A stretch of DNA of 64,000 bases from Methylophilaceae bacterium (lineage in GTDB: Bacteria > Pseudomonadota > Gammaproteobacteria > Burkholderiales > Methylophilaceae): contig JAPKBG010000004.1 in the NCBI GenBank assembly GCA_028823485.1, forward strand, positions 1-64,000. The letters are read 5' to 3'. The notes beneath the pieces are model-generated. The model saw nothing but the letters and a program-made list of their open reading frames with translations. It did not search any database and was not told where the DNA came from. This document shows, in pieces, positions 10,462 to 17,830 of the stretch (positions are counted from its first letter, which is position 1; the number at the start of each line of letters is the position of its first letter). The position numbers were made by a program, and so were the translations under genes.

Positions 10462-11322
10462 CTAATTTTTAGCTTCGTTTAGCTCCAATGCTAACAATGT
10501 GTTTTCCATTAATATTGCCACTGTCATTGGGCCAACGCCGCCTGGTACGGGGGTGATGAAGCCTGCCCGTTCTTTTGCAGTAGCAAATTCAACATCCCCA
10601 CTCAGCGAGCCATCGTCTAAGCGATTAATACCAATATCGATAACAATTGCACCCGGTTTAATCCACTCGCCTTTGATTAAACCTGCCTTACCAGCAGCGG
10701 CAACCACTAAGTCTGCGTGTTTGACATTCTCTTCCAAATTTTTGGTGTGGCGATGACAGCTAGTAATCGTTGCGCCAGCTAACATCAGCTCCAATGCCAT
10801 CGGCCTACCAACATGGTTAGAAACGCCCACAATCACGGCATCTAAGCCCATAGGATCAATGTTGCTAGCCTCAAGCATCTTAATCACACCAAATGGTGTG
10901 CAAGAGCGTAGCGCAGGCTGTCGAATGGCTAGGCGACCAATATTGTAAGGGTGGAAGCCATCAACATCTTTATTAACGTCCATATGCTCAATTAACCTAT
11001 CTTCATCAATGTGAGTAGGTAATGGAGACTGGACTAAAATACCATCGACAGTTATATCTGCATTCAGTTGATCAATCAGCACCAATAATTCAGCTTCTGT
11101 TGTCGAAGCCGGCAAATCATGCGAGATAGAAGTAACCCCAACTTTTTCGCAAGCTAAACGCTTATTTCGTACATAGATGGCAGAGGCTGGGTCTACACCA
11201 ATTAAAACAACAGCGAGACAAGGTGCGCGCTTGCCTGCGGCAATGCGTTCTGAAATGCGAGATTTAATACTATCGAGTAATTTTACTGAGATGGCTTTGC
11301 CATCAATTATTTGCGCTGACAT
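10462..11322 (-). CDS. folD: Bifunctional methylenetetrahydrofolate dehydrogenase/cyclohydrolase FolD
   Basis: FolD interconverts methylene-, methenyl- and 10-formyl-THF, a core step of C1 metabolism that matters especially in methylotrophs. The 286 residues include the catalytic [14 protein letters not shown] segment, [14 protein letters not shown], the Rossmann-type [17 protein letters not shown] (usually VGRSxIVGxP in the family) and the C-terminal PGGVGPMT. Length is normal. It is transcribed away from the tRNA cluster. Downstream, dksA is on the same strand about 100 bases on. Confidence 0.97.
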   Translation of the reverse strand: MSAQIIDGKAISVKLLDSIKSRISERIAAGKRAPCLAVVLIGVDPASAIYVRNKRLACEKVGVTSISHDLPASTTEAELLVLIDQLNADITVDGILVQSPLPTHIDEDRLIEHMDVNKDVDGFHPYNIGRLAIRQPALRSCTPFGVIKMLEASNIDPMGLDAVIVGVSNHVGRPMALELMLAGATITSCHRHTKNLEENVKHADLVVAAAGKAGLIKGEWIKPGAIVIDIGINRLDDGSLSGDVEFATAKERAGFITPVPGGVGPMTVAILMENTLLALELNEAKN

Positions 11323-11375
11323 GAATGTGTTTCAGTAGTATCTTAGAAATAATTGAGGATTTTATCATATTTGAT

Positions 11376-11404
11376 TTGACCAATCGATTATATTCGAGTA
11401 TATT
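11376..11404 (+). promoter_or_regulatory. Promoter of the tRNA-Pro/Arg/His cluster
   Basis: TTGACC at 11376-11381 and TATATT at 11399-11404 are 17 bases apart. Predicted initiation falls a few bases before the tRNA-Pro 5' end at 11415, as expected for a tRNA operon promoter. Confidence 0.65.
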
Positions 11405-11414
11405 TCTGCCTCTT

Positions 11415-11491
11415 CGGCGTGTAGCGTAGCCTGGTAGCGCGCCTGCTTTGGGAGCAGGATGTCGGGAGTTCGAATCTCTCCACGCCGACCA
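11415..11491 (+). tRNA. tRNA-Pro (anticodon TGG)
   Basis: A complete 77-base cloverleaf: acceptor CGGCGTG pairs with CACGCCG, the anticodon loop is TTTGGGA (TGG, proline), the T arm contains GTTCGAATC, and CCA is encoded. It is the first of three tRNAs in a row. Confidence 0.95.
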
Positions 11492-11544
11492 AATTTTCTT
11501 TGGTTTACCCGATGATAATGACATTGCGTCATTTAATTAACAAT

Positions 11545-11621
11545 CTGCCCGTAGCTCAACCGGATAGAGCACCAGCCTTCTAAGCTGGGGGTTATAGGTT
11601 CGATTCCTATCGGGCAGGCCA
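11545..11621 (+). tRNA. tRNA-Arg (anticodon TCT)
   Basis: Acceptor CTGCCCG pairs with CGGGCAG, the anticodon loop is CTTCTAA (TCT, arginine), the T loop is TTCGATT, and CCA is encoded. It is 77 bases long and lies 53 bases after tRNA-Pro. Confidence 0.95.
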
Positions 11622-11637
11622 GATTGATCGTTTTATG

Positions 11638-11713
11638 GTGGCTGTAGCTCAGTTGGTAGAGTCCCGGATTGTGATTCCGGTTGTCGTGGGTTCGAGCCCC
11701 ATCAGCCACCCCA
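11638..11713 (+). tRNA. tRNA-His (anticodon GTG)
   Basis: Acceptor GTGGCTG pairs with CAGCCAC, the anticodon loop is TTGTGAT (GTG, histidine), the T loop is TTCGAGC, and CCA is encoded. The extra 5' G typical of tRNA-His is present at 11637, opposite C73. Its 3' end is repeated in degraded form at 13909-13953, which marks it as the attachment site of an integrated element. Confidence 0.95.
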
Positions 11714-11812
11714 TTATCTTCGTTTAAGATTCAACCCTTTAGCAAGTCTCATAGTCTATCTATAGTCGCTAATAATGCTGTTTGTCGTTCTCTTGTCCTT
11801 TTGGAGAAGTGT

Positions 11813-11959
11813 CTGGCTAGTATTCGTAAGCGCTCTAACGCATGGCAAGTAAGAATTCAACGTAGTGGTATCCCTTCTCGGTTAAGGATGAATAGAAGAT
11901 TATTGCTATTGCTAGTAGGGCTTATTGTAAGTACCTCATCGTTCCCCCTTTTTTGCTAA
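11813..11959 (+). pseudogene. Tyrosine integrase N-terminal remnant
   Basis: Translation of this stretch gives LASIRKRSNAWQVRIQRSG, very close to the usual opening of phage-type tyrosine integrases (MASIRKR...WQ.RI.RKG). GGAG lies six bases before, exactly where a ribosome binding site should be, but the codon is CTG rather than ATG. Similarity fades after about 25 codons and the ORF ends at 11959, so only the N-terminal arm-binding part survives. Its place beside the tRNA-His 3' end is where an integrase gene would sit. Identification rests on a short motif. Confidence 0.55.
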
Positions 11960-11968
11960 CCCATCCCA

Positions 11969-12844
11969 TTAGCTTTTCTCATTAAGGAAGTAATCTGGAC
12001 GCCAAGACAAGCCTCCAAAGATGGTTTTAATTCTGTCTTGATTATTCCTACATTTCTTGAAATCGCCCCATAAATAGCCAAACTCAATAAATATAATTTT
12101 AATCGGATTGTTGGTGTTAATTTCGTTTACTAATCCATAACTAACCTTTTTATTCTCACGCTCAAAAGTTCCAAAGAGCTTGTCCCAAATCATCATAACC
12201 CCTCCATAATTCTTATCCAGATATTGTTTATTTGATCCGTGATGTACCCTGTGAACAGATGGCGTATTAAATACCTCGTCTAACCATCCCAGCTTTCCTA
12301 TGTATTCAGTATGAATCCAATGCTGATACTGAGCAATGAGTACCAATGCCACAAGTGCCTGAAATGGATTAAAACCTATCAAAATCATTGGGACTAGAAA
12401 AATCCACTCAAAGAAACCTTCGACTAAGCTTAGTCGGAATCCGACTGTCAGGTTGTAATCTACTGAACTGTGATGAACATTATGGCTCGCCCACAGAACT
12501 CGGTGTTTATGCTCAAATCGATGCATCCAGTAGTATGTAAAATCAGCTACCAGTATCGCCAAAACCCAAGTCCACCCAGTCATTTTAATATGTAAGGGCG
12601 TAATAATAAAAAAAGGCAATAAAGCAACAAATGCGATAGATGCGAATGCAGTTTTTTCTACTACTTGATGCGTAAGGAAAATTACACAATTTGCTACAGT
12701 GTCTTTCCACCTACGCTCTTTTTCCGTAAGTATATCAAGAATTATTTCACAACCAGTGATGCTTAGATTGGTGATAAACAGTGACGCTACTACCAACATA
12801 ATTGGATGAGTTTCGAAAAGGGATGCCAAGTATTCAATTAGCAT
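11969..12844 (-). CDS. Sterol desaturase / fatty acid hydroxylase family protein
   Basis: A membrane-bound di-iron oxygenase of the fatty acid hydroxylase superfamily. The three histidine boxes are visible: HRFEH, HNVHH and, further on, HRVHH. Several hydrophobic segments surround them. The substrate is not recognisable; sterol, carotenoid and lipid hydroxylases share this fold. The ORF track opens at 12901, but ATG at 12844 has CAGGG seven bases upstream and gives 291 residues, the family norm. It is divergent from the TetR gene at 13044 and probably controlled by it. It lies inside the tRNA-His islet and is AT-richer than flanking genes, in line with transfer. Confidence 0.85.
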   Translation of the reverse strand: MLIEYLASLFETHPIMLVVASLFITNLSITGCEIILDILTEKERRWKDTVANCVIFLTHQVVEKTAFASIAFVALLPFFIITPLHIKMTGWTWVLAILVADFTYYWMHRFEHKHRVLWASHNVHHSSVDYNLTVGFRLSLVEGFFEWIFLVPMILIGFNPFQALVALVLIAQYQHWIHTEYIGKLGWLDEVFNTPSVHRVHHGSNKQYLDKNYGGVMMIWDKLFGTFERENKKVSYGLVNEINTNNPIKIIFIEFGYLWGDFKKCRNNQDRIKTIFGGLSWRPDYFLNEKS

Positions 12845-12971
12845 AAGGAAACCCTGATTCATTAAAAGCCAGACACAACGTCGGTAATTTGTACATTCCA
12901 ACTAAACTAGGAAAGCTGAGATGCCAGCGTTTTTGTACTTGCATTGCCATAAAAGACCCTGTAAATAAATA

Positions 12972-13000
12972 TTGATGAGCGAACGATTGTTCATTATAAT
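12972..13000 (+). promoter_or_regulatory. tetR promoter with TetR-type operator in the spacer
   Basis: TTGATG at 12972-12977 and TATAAT at 12995-13000 are 17 bases apart. The spacer contains GAACGATTGTTC (12981-12992), a 12-bp palindrome with one mismatched pair, of the GAACGATCGTTC type bound by AcrR/TetR repressors. Bound repressor would block this promoter and could also affect the divergent hydroxylase gene. Confidence 0.65.
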
Positions 13001-13043
13001 ATAGGCTTCTTAATAATCACACAAGTTACAAAGTGAAACACTT

Positions 13044-13640
13044 ATGAATAAACGAGAAAAGGGTAAGGCGGAACGGCGTAACCTAATAGTAAACACGGCT
13101 ATTGAATGCTTTATTAGGAATGGTATTCATAAAACAGGTATACGTGAAATAGCAAAGGAGGCGAATGTTAGCTTAGGAAATATGTACAATCATTTTTCCA
13201 GCAAACATGAACTTATTGCTGAAATTGCAGCTGTTGACAAAAGGGACCTTGAACGTATCATCAAAGAGATTAATAGCAATGAAGACCCTGCCACTGCAAT
13301 AAGTAAACTCATTGATAACTACCTTGATTATGTATCTGTATTTGAGAATGCTGTTCTGACAATCGATATTATTGCGGAGTCAATAAGGAATCCCATTGTT
13401 GCAGAACAGTTTGAATCAAATCGACGAAACCTTTGTGATGCAGTTACTGCAACCATCAAAAAGGGTATATCGGAGGGTGTAATGAGAGATCAAATCAGTA
13501 TTGATGATACAGTCAAATTATTGTTAGATGCTATAGAAGGCCTGGGTCTGCGTAATGGTCTAGCTCAGATAAAACCATCAACAGTAGAAAGAAAAACACT
13601 TCAAGAAATGATATTCAGAATGATATTACTAGGCCCATAA
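13044..13640 (+). CDS. TetR family transcriptional regulator
   Basis: A 198-residue TetR/AcrR repressor. The N-terminal helix-turn-helix reads IREIAKEANVSLGNMYNHFSSKHELI, with the family hallmark (Y/M)NHF.SK. The C-terminal ligand-binding domain is helical and not assignable to a known ligand. It is divergent from the fatty acid hydroxylase gene, and a palindromic operator overlaps its own promoter, so autoregulation and control of the neighbour are likely. It lies inside the tRNA-His islet. Confidence 0.9.
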   Translation: MNKREKGKAERRNLIVNTAIECFIRNGIHKTGIREIAKEANVSLGNMYNHFSSKHELIAEIAAVDKRDLERIIKEINSNEDPATAISKLIDNYLDYVSVFENAVLTIDIIAESIRNPIVAEQFESNRRNLCDAVTATIKKGISEGVMRDQISIDDTVKLLLDAIEGLGLRNGLAQIKPSTVERKTLQEMIFRMILLGP

Positions 13641-13784
13641 TAGATACGCAACGTGACTACCTTCTGGCTTGAAACAAACATTTACTGAGAAATTTATAAG
13701 CCACATAGTTGATTCTTTATCTAAAATAGCAATCAATAATCACGATATTGATTGGCCGTTCCGTTATGGTGTTGCACAGTTTGT

Positions 13785-13855
13785 TGTCTAATAAAAAAAT
13801 AACAACAAGCCTAGGTAATGAGTGTGTAGGGCAGGCTCAACGAATTTATTAGACA
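13785..13855. repeat. 71-bp element bounded by 11-bp inverted repeats
   Basis: TGTCTAATAAA (13785-13795) and TTTATTAGACA (13845-13855) are perfect inverted repeats, and AGCCT/AGGCT pairs again inside. A 40-codon open stretch from 13669 ends with its TAA inside the left arm. The arrangement of a stop codon within GTCTAAT and a matching ATTAGAC on the far side recalls integron attC sites, but the core differs from the attC consensus (AAC/GTT) by one base. Otherwise 13641-14092 holds no intact gene that I can see. Confidence 0.45.
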
Positions 13856-13908
13856 GCCAGTTTTAATTTTTACATATAAATCATGATTTTATAATGTTTT
13901 AGCTGCAG

Positions 13909-13953
13909 GGTTGTGATTCCGGTTGTAGGGGGTTCGAGCCCTCAGCCACCCCA
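13909..13953 (+). pseudogene. Partial tRNA-His copy (attachment-site scar)
   Basis: TTGTGATTCCGGTTGT matches tRNA-His from its anticodon loop onward, and the T-loop GGGTTCGAGCCC and acceptor CAGCCACCCCA follow with a 2-base deletion and small changes. The 5' half is absent. It is not a functional tRNA and marks the far end of the integrated islet. Confidence 0.85.
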
Positions 13954-14092
13954 TTTTCTATTCTAAATAGTAGAATCGAAACATGAGCTTACAAATATCA
14001 AGCGAACTTAGTCATAAAATCAGACAAGCACCCCTCAACAGTTTTTTAATACGCTGCTTTAGTTAACTGGACTAACCCAGTCTTTTTGAACG

Positions 14093-14254
14093 TTAAACAA
14101 CCTCTAATAGCAGCTCTTCTGTATTGTAAGCTTCATTCGCTTCCCGTTCGATATAAGCCGTTGCATATGTTGCTTGGTGCGCTGAGAAATGGTCATCATC
14201 TGTTCCGATTGCATCATCTGGTGTTTGTAGATCTAAAGACTGCAAGTTCGTCAT
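14093..14254 (-). CDS. Small hypothetical protein (53 aa)
   Basis: An ORF too short for the track. It begins MTNLQSLDLQTPDDAIG and ends in an acidic, alanine-rich stretch (EREANEAYNTEELLLEVV). Composition is protein-like and acidic. It lies 17 bases after the stop of a similar small ORF on the same strand, so the two may have formed an operon. No family is recognised. The opposing plus-strand ORF at 14086-14286 looks like its shadow. Confidence 0.45.
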   Translation of the reverse strand: MTNLQSLDLQTPDDAIGTDDDHFSAHQATYATAYIEREANEAYNTEELLLEVV

Positions 14255-14271
14255 TATGTTTTCTCGTTTTG

Positions 14272-14451
14272 TCAGGTGCTTTCTAAACCCATCTCTAAAT
14301 CAAGTTGTAAATCTAGCTCTTCAGCTTGGTAAAAAAGTGAATCATCCCAGCTTGTAATATCTCGTGTTGCTAATAAACGATCATAGATATTCATGTATTC
14401 GCTATAAAGCTGATCTTATTCATCTAGTAATAGTTCGTTTGCTACTTCCAT
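14272..14451 (-). pseudogene. Small ORF with an in-frame stop
   Basis: Reading from ATG at 14451 gives MEVANELLLDE, a TAA stop, then DQLYSEYMNIYDRLLATRDI and a further acidic, leucine-rich stretch to a TGA at 14272. Apart from the single TAA at codon 12 it would be a 59-residue small acidic protein. It could restart at the internal ATG (MNIYDRLL). No known family. It is one of several small orphan genes between 14 and 16.2 kb. Confidence 0.4.
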
Positions 14452-14747
14452 CACACACCATCCAATTCACTTTGTTGTGTTAAGTATTACTTCGGCATGA
14501 ACAAAACAACCTTTAGATGAGGCACGTGAATTAACGTCTTATTCTTTACTTTGGACGAAATTGTGAGATATGCAAAAATTGTACGAAAAATGAAGCAGGC
14601 AGTGTAAGAACACTTCATTTTTTGCAGGGGCGTATTTGAGTTATTATTAACTTGATGATTTATCAAAGGATTTAGTTGGCGTGTGCTGTGGTATAAAACT
14701 TGCATCTTATAAGACCAACATAAATTATCCTAATGAGGAGTTCTTGC

Positions 14748-15211
14748 ATGCAAGTATTGTCATTTTTTTACGTGGTTTATCGTTAGCCCTTATTACCATT
14801 TTTTTGTTCACGGCGCAGTTGAGCCATGCGGCCTTTAAAAGCCCTGTTGGCTTATGGCAAACCATTGATGATAAGTCAGGAAAACCGCGCTCATTAATCC
14901 GTATTAGTCAGAAATATGGAAAGTTAAGTGCGGTGATTGAAAAAGGCTTGCTTGAGTCAGATACGTCAGATGCTGTTTGTGATCAGTGTAAAGATGAGAG
15001 AAAAGGACATAAAATTGTCGGGATGACCATTGCTGAAGGCCTTGAAAAGGATGGAGATGAATATAATGGCGATAAAATTTTAGCCCCCGAGAATGGTAAA
15101 ATCTATAAATGCTAAATGTCGCTAAATGTCGCCGGGTATGAATTAGAAGTGCGGGGTTATATTGGTTTTTCTTTACTTGGGCGCTCACAAATTTGGAAGA
15201 GAATTGAGTAG
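14748..15211 (+). pseudogene. DUF2147 protein with frameshift and stop
   Basis: A periplasmic DUF2147 protein in its ruins. GAGGAG lies seven bases before ATG at 14748, and the signal peptide MQVLSFF...AQLSHA reads correctly only if the T7 run at 14763-14769 had eight Ts. The body is clear: GLWQTIDDKSGKPRS, CDQCKDERKGHKIVGMTI, LAPENGKIYKC. A TAA at 15113 then interrupts the same frame, and the conserved C-terminus YELEVRGYIGFSLLGRSQ follows to 15211. Two independent lesions make it a pseudogene. Phase variation at a 7-T run is possible but does not explain the stop. Confidence 0.85.
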
Positions 15212-15257
15212 TTTTGCCCCAGAATGCAATAAATCACATTTAATGGTGATTTAATAC

Positions 15258-15286
15258 TTGGAATTTTTTTTAAAAAACGGTATCAT
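15258..15286 (+). promoter_or_regulatory. Promoter of tRNA-Val/tRNA-Asp
   Basis: TTGGAA at 15258-15263 and TATCAT at 15281-15286 have exactly 17 bases between them. A GCGCGGC discriminator-like GC stretch follows, and tRNA-Val begins 20 bases downstream. Confidence 0.6.
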
Positions 15287-15306
15287 GCGCGGCTTGTTAG
15301 TGATTT

Positions 15307-15382
15307 GGGTGCTTAGCTCAGTTGGTAGAGCGTCGCCCTTACAAGGCGAATGTCAGCGGTTCGACCCCGTTAGCACCCACCA
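15307..15382 (+). tRNA. tRNA-Val (anticodon TAC)
   Basis: Acceptor GGGTGCT pairs with AGCACCC, the D arm is TAGCTCAGTTGGTAGAGC, the anticodon loop is CTTACAA (TAC, valine), the T arm contains GGTTCGACC, and CCA is encoded. Length is 76. Confidence 0.96.
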
Positions 15383-15429
15383 TTTCAATAACGAGATAAA
15401 TCATGATTGTTTTCGAACAATGATGTTTA

Positions 15430-15506
15430 GGAGCGGTAGTTCAGTTGGTTAGAATACCGGCCTGTCACGCCGGGGGTCGCGGGTTCGAGTCCCGTCCGCT
15501 CCGCCA
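15430..15506 (+). tRNA. tRNA-Asp (anticodon GTC)
   Basis: Acceptor GGAGCGG pairs with CCGCTCC, the anticodon loop is CTGTCAC (GTC, aspartate), the T arm has GGGTTCGAGTCCC, and CCA is encoded. It lies 47 bases after tRNA-Val and just before a strong terminator, so the pair forms one operon. Confidence 0.96.
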
Positions 15507-15511
15507 GCATT

Positions 15512-15548
15512 AAAAAAGGGTTGTAGCTGAAAAGCTATAACCCTTTTT
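15512..15548 (+). terminator. Terminator of the tRNA-Val/Asp operon
   Basis: A stem of about 16 bp (AAAAAGGGTTGTAGCT against AGCTATAACCCTTTTT) closes on a GAAA tetraloop. With A and T tracts on both sides it can serve both strands, including the small minus-strand gene at 15612. Confidence 0.9.
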
Positions 15549-15611
15549 CATATCTCGATATGGATAGGCATTAAAGTCGCTATTGGTGACGGCCACTTTT
15601 CCGATTAGCTG

Positions 15612-15764
15612 CTAGTACGCTTGTTCAGCTGCCACAGTTTCGACAAAGAAATAATGGTCATCAAAAGAGTGATTAAGTAGCTCAGCTTCTTGCTGCGCTA
15701 ATACAAAACTTTCCGCTTCAAACACTGGGTCGTTTTGTTCATCTAATACTTGATAAATTGTCAT
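15612..15764 (-). CDS. Small conserved-looking protein, YxVLDEQN family
   Basis: This gene encodes MTIYQVLDEQNDPVFEAE... ending in a DDHYFFVETVAAEQ stretch. The core matches a second small ORF in this window (22588-22737): both have Y(Q/R)VLDEQN(D/N)P near the start and DHYxxxE.V near the end. That internal match is the main evidence that both are real. The track ORF opens at 15845, but the match begins at the ATG at 15764, with GAG six bases upstream, so I use that (50 residues). Function unknown. A bidirectional terminator lies just downstream. Confidence 0.6.
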   Translation of the reverse strand: MTIYQVLDEQNDPVFEAESFVLAQQEAELLNHSFDDHYFFVETVAAEQAY

Positions 15765-16000
15765 GTCGTACTCATTTAATGGTAAGTCGTTTAATACAGT
15801 CATTACATAATGATTGAGCAAGAGCTGCACCAAAAGTTTAATCAAATTAAGACCTTAAAATTTTTCTATTGTTCTTACTTTTTTAGGCTTTACACTTGAA
15901 GTAAAGCTTTAATCATTTTCCAAAAGTGTTGGCATCCGTGCTTTATACAATGCATTTATTTTGTGATAAGTTAATGACGGACTAGAGAAATATGGCCGGG

Positions 16001-16168
16001 CTACACCACCTCTATTACGGCGATGTTGTCACTTACCTCATCATTTTTTAAACGCAGAGCTCGTGTACTTAAATCAGCTCGGAGTTTGCTTTGATCGTTG
16101 ATTTGATCTAAGTCGAGAAAGTACCAAAAGCGCTGATTCTCTTCTTTAAGTAATTCGTAAATATCCAT
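16001..16168 (-). CDS. Small hypothetical protein (55 aa)
   Basis: An ORF below the track cut-off: MDIYELLKEENQRFWYF then LDLDQINDQSKLRADLSTR and a short acidic end. It looks like a small helical protein and its codon use resembles neighbours. I do not recognise the family. It sits among other small orphan ORFs between the tRNA-Asp terminator and the DUF3820 gene. Confidence 0.4.
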   Translation of the reverse strand: MDIYELLKEENQRFWYFLDLDQINDQSKLRADLSTRALRLKNDEVSDNIAVIEVV

Positions 16169-16244
16169 TAAACATCTGTTTTCATATAATCTATTTTTGT
16201 TTTAGTATTACATCGGCCGCCACAGTGAAAACTTGATGGGATAT

Positions 16245-16261
16245 GGCTATTTAAAATAGCC
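16245..16261. promoter_or_regulatory. Palindrome upstream of the DUF3820 gene
   Basis: GGCTATTTAAAATAGCC is a perfect inverted repeat about 40 bases before the ATG at 16299. It could be an operator or a short mRNA hairpin. No T tract follows, so it is not a terminator. Confidence 0.3.
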
Positions 16262-16298
16262 TTGAGCCAGGCAATGCGGGGCATGAAAGGTTGCGAAT

Positions 16299-16508
16299 AT
16301 GAAGCCAGAAGATTTACAAAAGCTAGTGACAATGGAAATGCCTTATGGGAAACATAAGGGCAGGGTACTGGCAGACCTGCCAGGTAATTATTTGAATTGG
16401 TTTTCCCGGGAAGGCTTTCCTAAGAGTGAGCTAGGTCGATTGTTACAGTTAATGCAAGAGATAGACCATAACGGCTTGTCTGATTTGTTGAAGCCGTTAC
16501 GGCAGTAA
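16299..16508 (+). CDS. DUF3820 family protein
   Basis: A 69-residue protein with the family pattern MPYGKHKGRVLADLPGNYLNWF followed by a helical end (SELGRLLQLMQEI). DUF3820 proteins were first noted as quorum-sensing-linked in Pseudomonas, but their molecular role is not established and I do not assign one. The start has GAAAGG upstream. It converges on the antiporter gene, with 17 bases between the stops. Confidence 0.8.
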   Translation: MKPEDLQKLVTMEMPYGKHKGRVLADLPGNYLNWFSREGFPKSELGRLLQLMQEIDHNGLSDLLKPLRQ

Positions 16509-16525
16509 AAATACTCTATGGTGAT

Positions 16526-17698
16526 TTAATGCACAGGCGGGTTGTCCACGTCTAAACTGAGTGGTTTTTTCAACACAAATGATGGCAAAATAGTCGTGAT
16601 TGCGGCATACACGAGTAAGCCGCCAAATAAGGTGTCACTAATGCCAAATTTTTCGTGCAAAATACTGGCAATCACCAGTGTGAAAATGAGTGTTGGCGCG
16701 AGGGCAACGGCAATATCAAGACTACTTTGATTAGTATCTTTATTGACGTAAATACGCTGTGCGGCAACGGCGCCGATTCTAAATGGCAGTAAAATAGCCG
16801 TAATCGCAAGACCTATCCAAAGAGACTCCCACTGTAATGCACCTTCAGGTACTTTCATTCCTCCATAAAAAAAGTAGAACGGTACAAAGAAGGACGCAAA
16901 CAATTGTACGGCATGTAGATTGTCATCAGATGCTAGTGTCGGCATTCTTTTGTGTAATTGTCTTGCGGCTAGGCCGGTAAAGAACGCGCCAACAAGATAG
17001 TAAACACCGAGTTGTTTGGTGAGGTAGGCAGCAATAAGCCCAACCATGATGAGTAGTGAGAATTCAGAGCCTGGTGCGAATGGAATGACAATCCGACCTA
17101 AAAATATAAATAATAATGGTAAGCCAAAGGCAATAGCCAGCAGTGCCGCTAAAGAAATGCCTAAATCACTAGGAGAATTAGATTTTAAAAATATAAAGAG
17201 TAGTAATAGCGCTAACAGCTCGCCTGCAATGGCCTTGCTTTTGACCCAAAACTCTTCGTTCTTGTCGAGGTCAATTCCGGATAGCGATTCAAGAATAAAC
17301 CCTGTTGATGGCGTGAGTAGTGCTAAGGCGATTAAGCCAGAAATTTGTAGAGAAAAATCAAAGTAACTCATGCCTGCCCATGTGAAGCAAGCAATGGCTA
17401 TGCAGCGAATAAGCAAATGATTTAATAGCGGCCAAAAACCTTTTTTGAGTTCTTGTATATCAACCTCTAAGCCTGCAAATAGAAATAAGGATGAGATACC
17501 CAGTGCGGCTAAAAAGCTTAAGGTGGTGTCGTGACTATAGTCTGCGATACCAAAAACCGTAATCATGCCCAAAGCAAAGCAGGTCAATGGTGCAGGTATG
17601 TTATATTTTTGTAATGCTCTAGGGAAGACAAGCAAAATAAAAACAATGGATAAGTAGAGCACTTGGTCAGATATTGATGCGAATGAAAATTCGTTCAT
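16526..17698 (-). CDS. Cation:proton antiporter (CPA2/NhaP-like)
   Basis: A 390-residue inner-membrane protein with about 12 hydrophobic segments and the Na/H exchanger pattern: FALGMITVFGIAD early, LFLFAGLEVDIQEL (the conserved FxxGLExD motif), and a long C-terminal membrane half. There is no TrkA-N or NAD-binding tail, unlike KefB/KefC. It should exchange Na+ or K+ for H+ and serve pH or ion homeostasis; the ion is not predictable. It is a single gene between convergent DUF3820 and a divergent DUF389 pseudogene. Confidence 0.88.
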   Translation of the reverse strand: MNEFSFASISDQVLYLSIVFILLVFPRALQKYNIPAPLTCFALGMITVFGIADYSHDTTLSFLAALGISSLFLFAGLEVDIQELKKGFWPLLNHLLIRCIAIACFTWAGMSYFDFSLQISGLIALALLTPSTGFILESLSGIDLDKNEEFWVKSKAIAGELLALLLLFIFLKSNSPSDLGISLAALLAIAFGLPLLFIFLGRIVIPFAPGSEFSLLIMVGLIAAYLTKQLGVYYLVGAFFTGLAARQLHKRMPTLASDDNLHAVQLFASFFVPFYFFYGGMKVPEGALQWESLWIGLAITAILLPFRIGAVAAQRIYVNKDTNQSSLDIAVALAPTLIFTLVIASILHEKFGISDTLFGGLLVYAAITTILPSFVLKKPLSLDVDNPPVH

Positions 17699-17830
17699 AT
17701 GCGCTTATTAAAAAAGATTTTCACTATTATTACACAAATCTAAACTTAACAATATTTAGCAATTTTTAGGTGATTTAGCTAAAAGATTAGGTGATAAAAT
17801 CAGCGAAATTTAATTCACAAATCACTCCAT

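Larger units (their letters stand above)
11702..13955. mobile_element. Decayed tRNA-His-integrated genomic islet
   Basis: The 14 bases TCAGCCACCCCATT at the tRNA-His 3' end (11702-11715) recur exactly at 13942-13955, inside a longer degraded copy of the 3' half of the tRNA. Between the two lie an integrase N-terminal remnant next to the tRNA, a fatty acid hydroxylase gene, a divergent TetR gene and an 11-bp inverted repeat structure. This is the layout of a small element integrated at a tRNA by a tyrosine recombinase and then decayed. Both repeats and the remnant are seen directly; the history is inferred. Confidence 0.75.

Noticed and set aside
11303-11524. Minus-strand ORF over tRNA-Pro
   Set aside because: It is the complement of a clear tRNA gene and adjacent leader; translation such as WRDSNSRHPAPKAGALPGYAT is the familiar tRNA antisense artefact.
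14086-14286. Plus-strand 66-aa ORF
   Set aside because: It mirrors the more protein-like minus-strand small ORFs and has no ribosome site.
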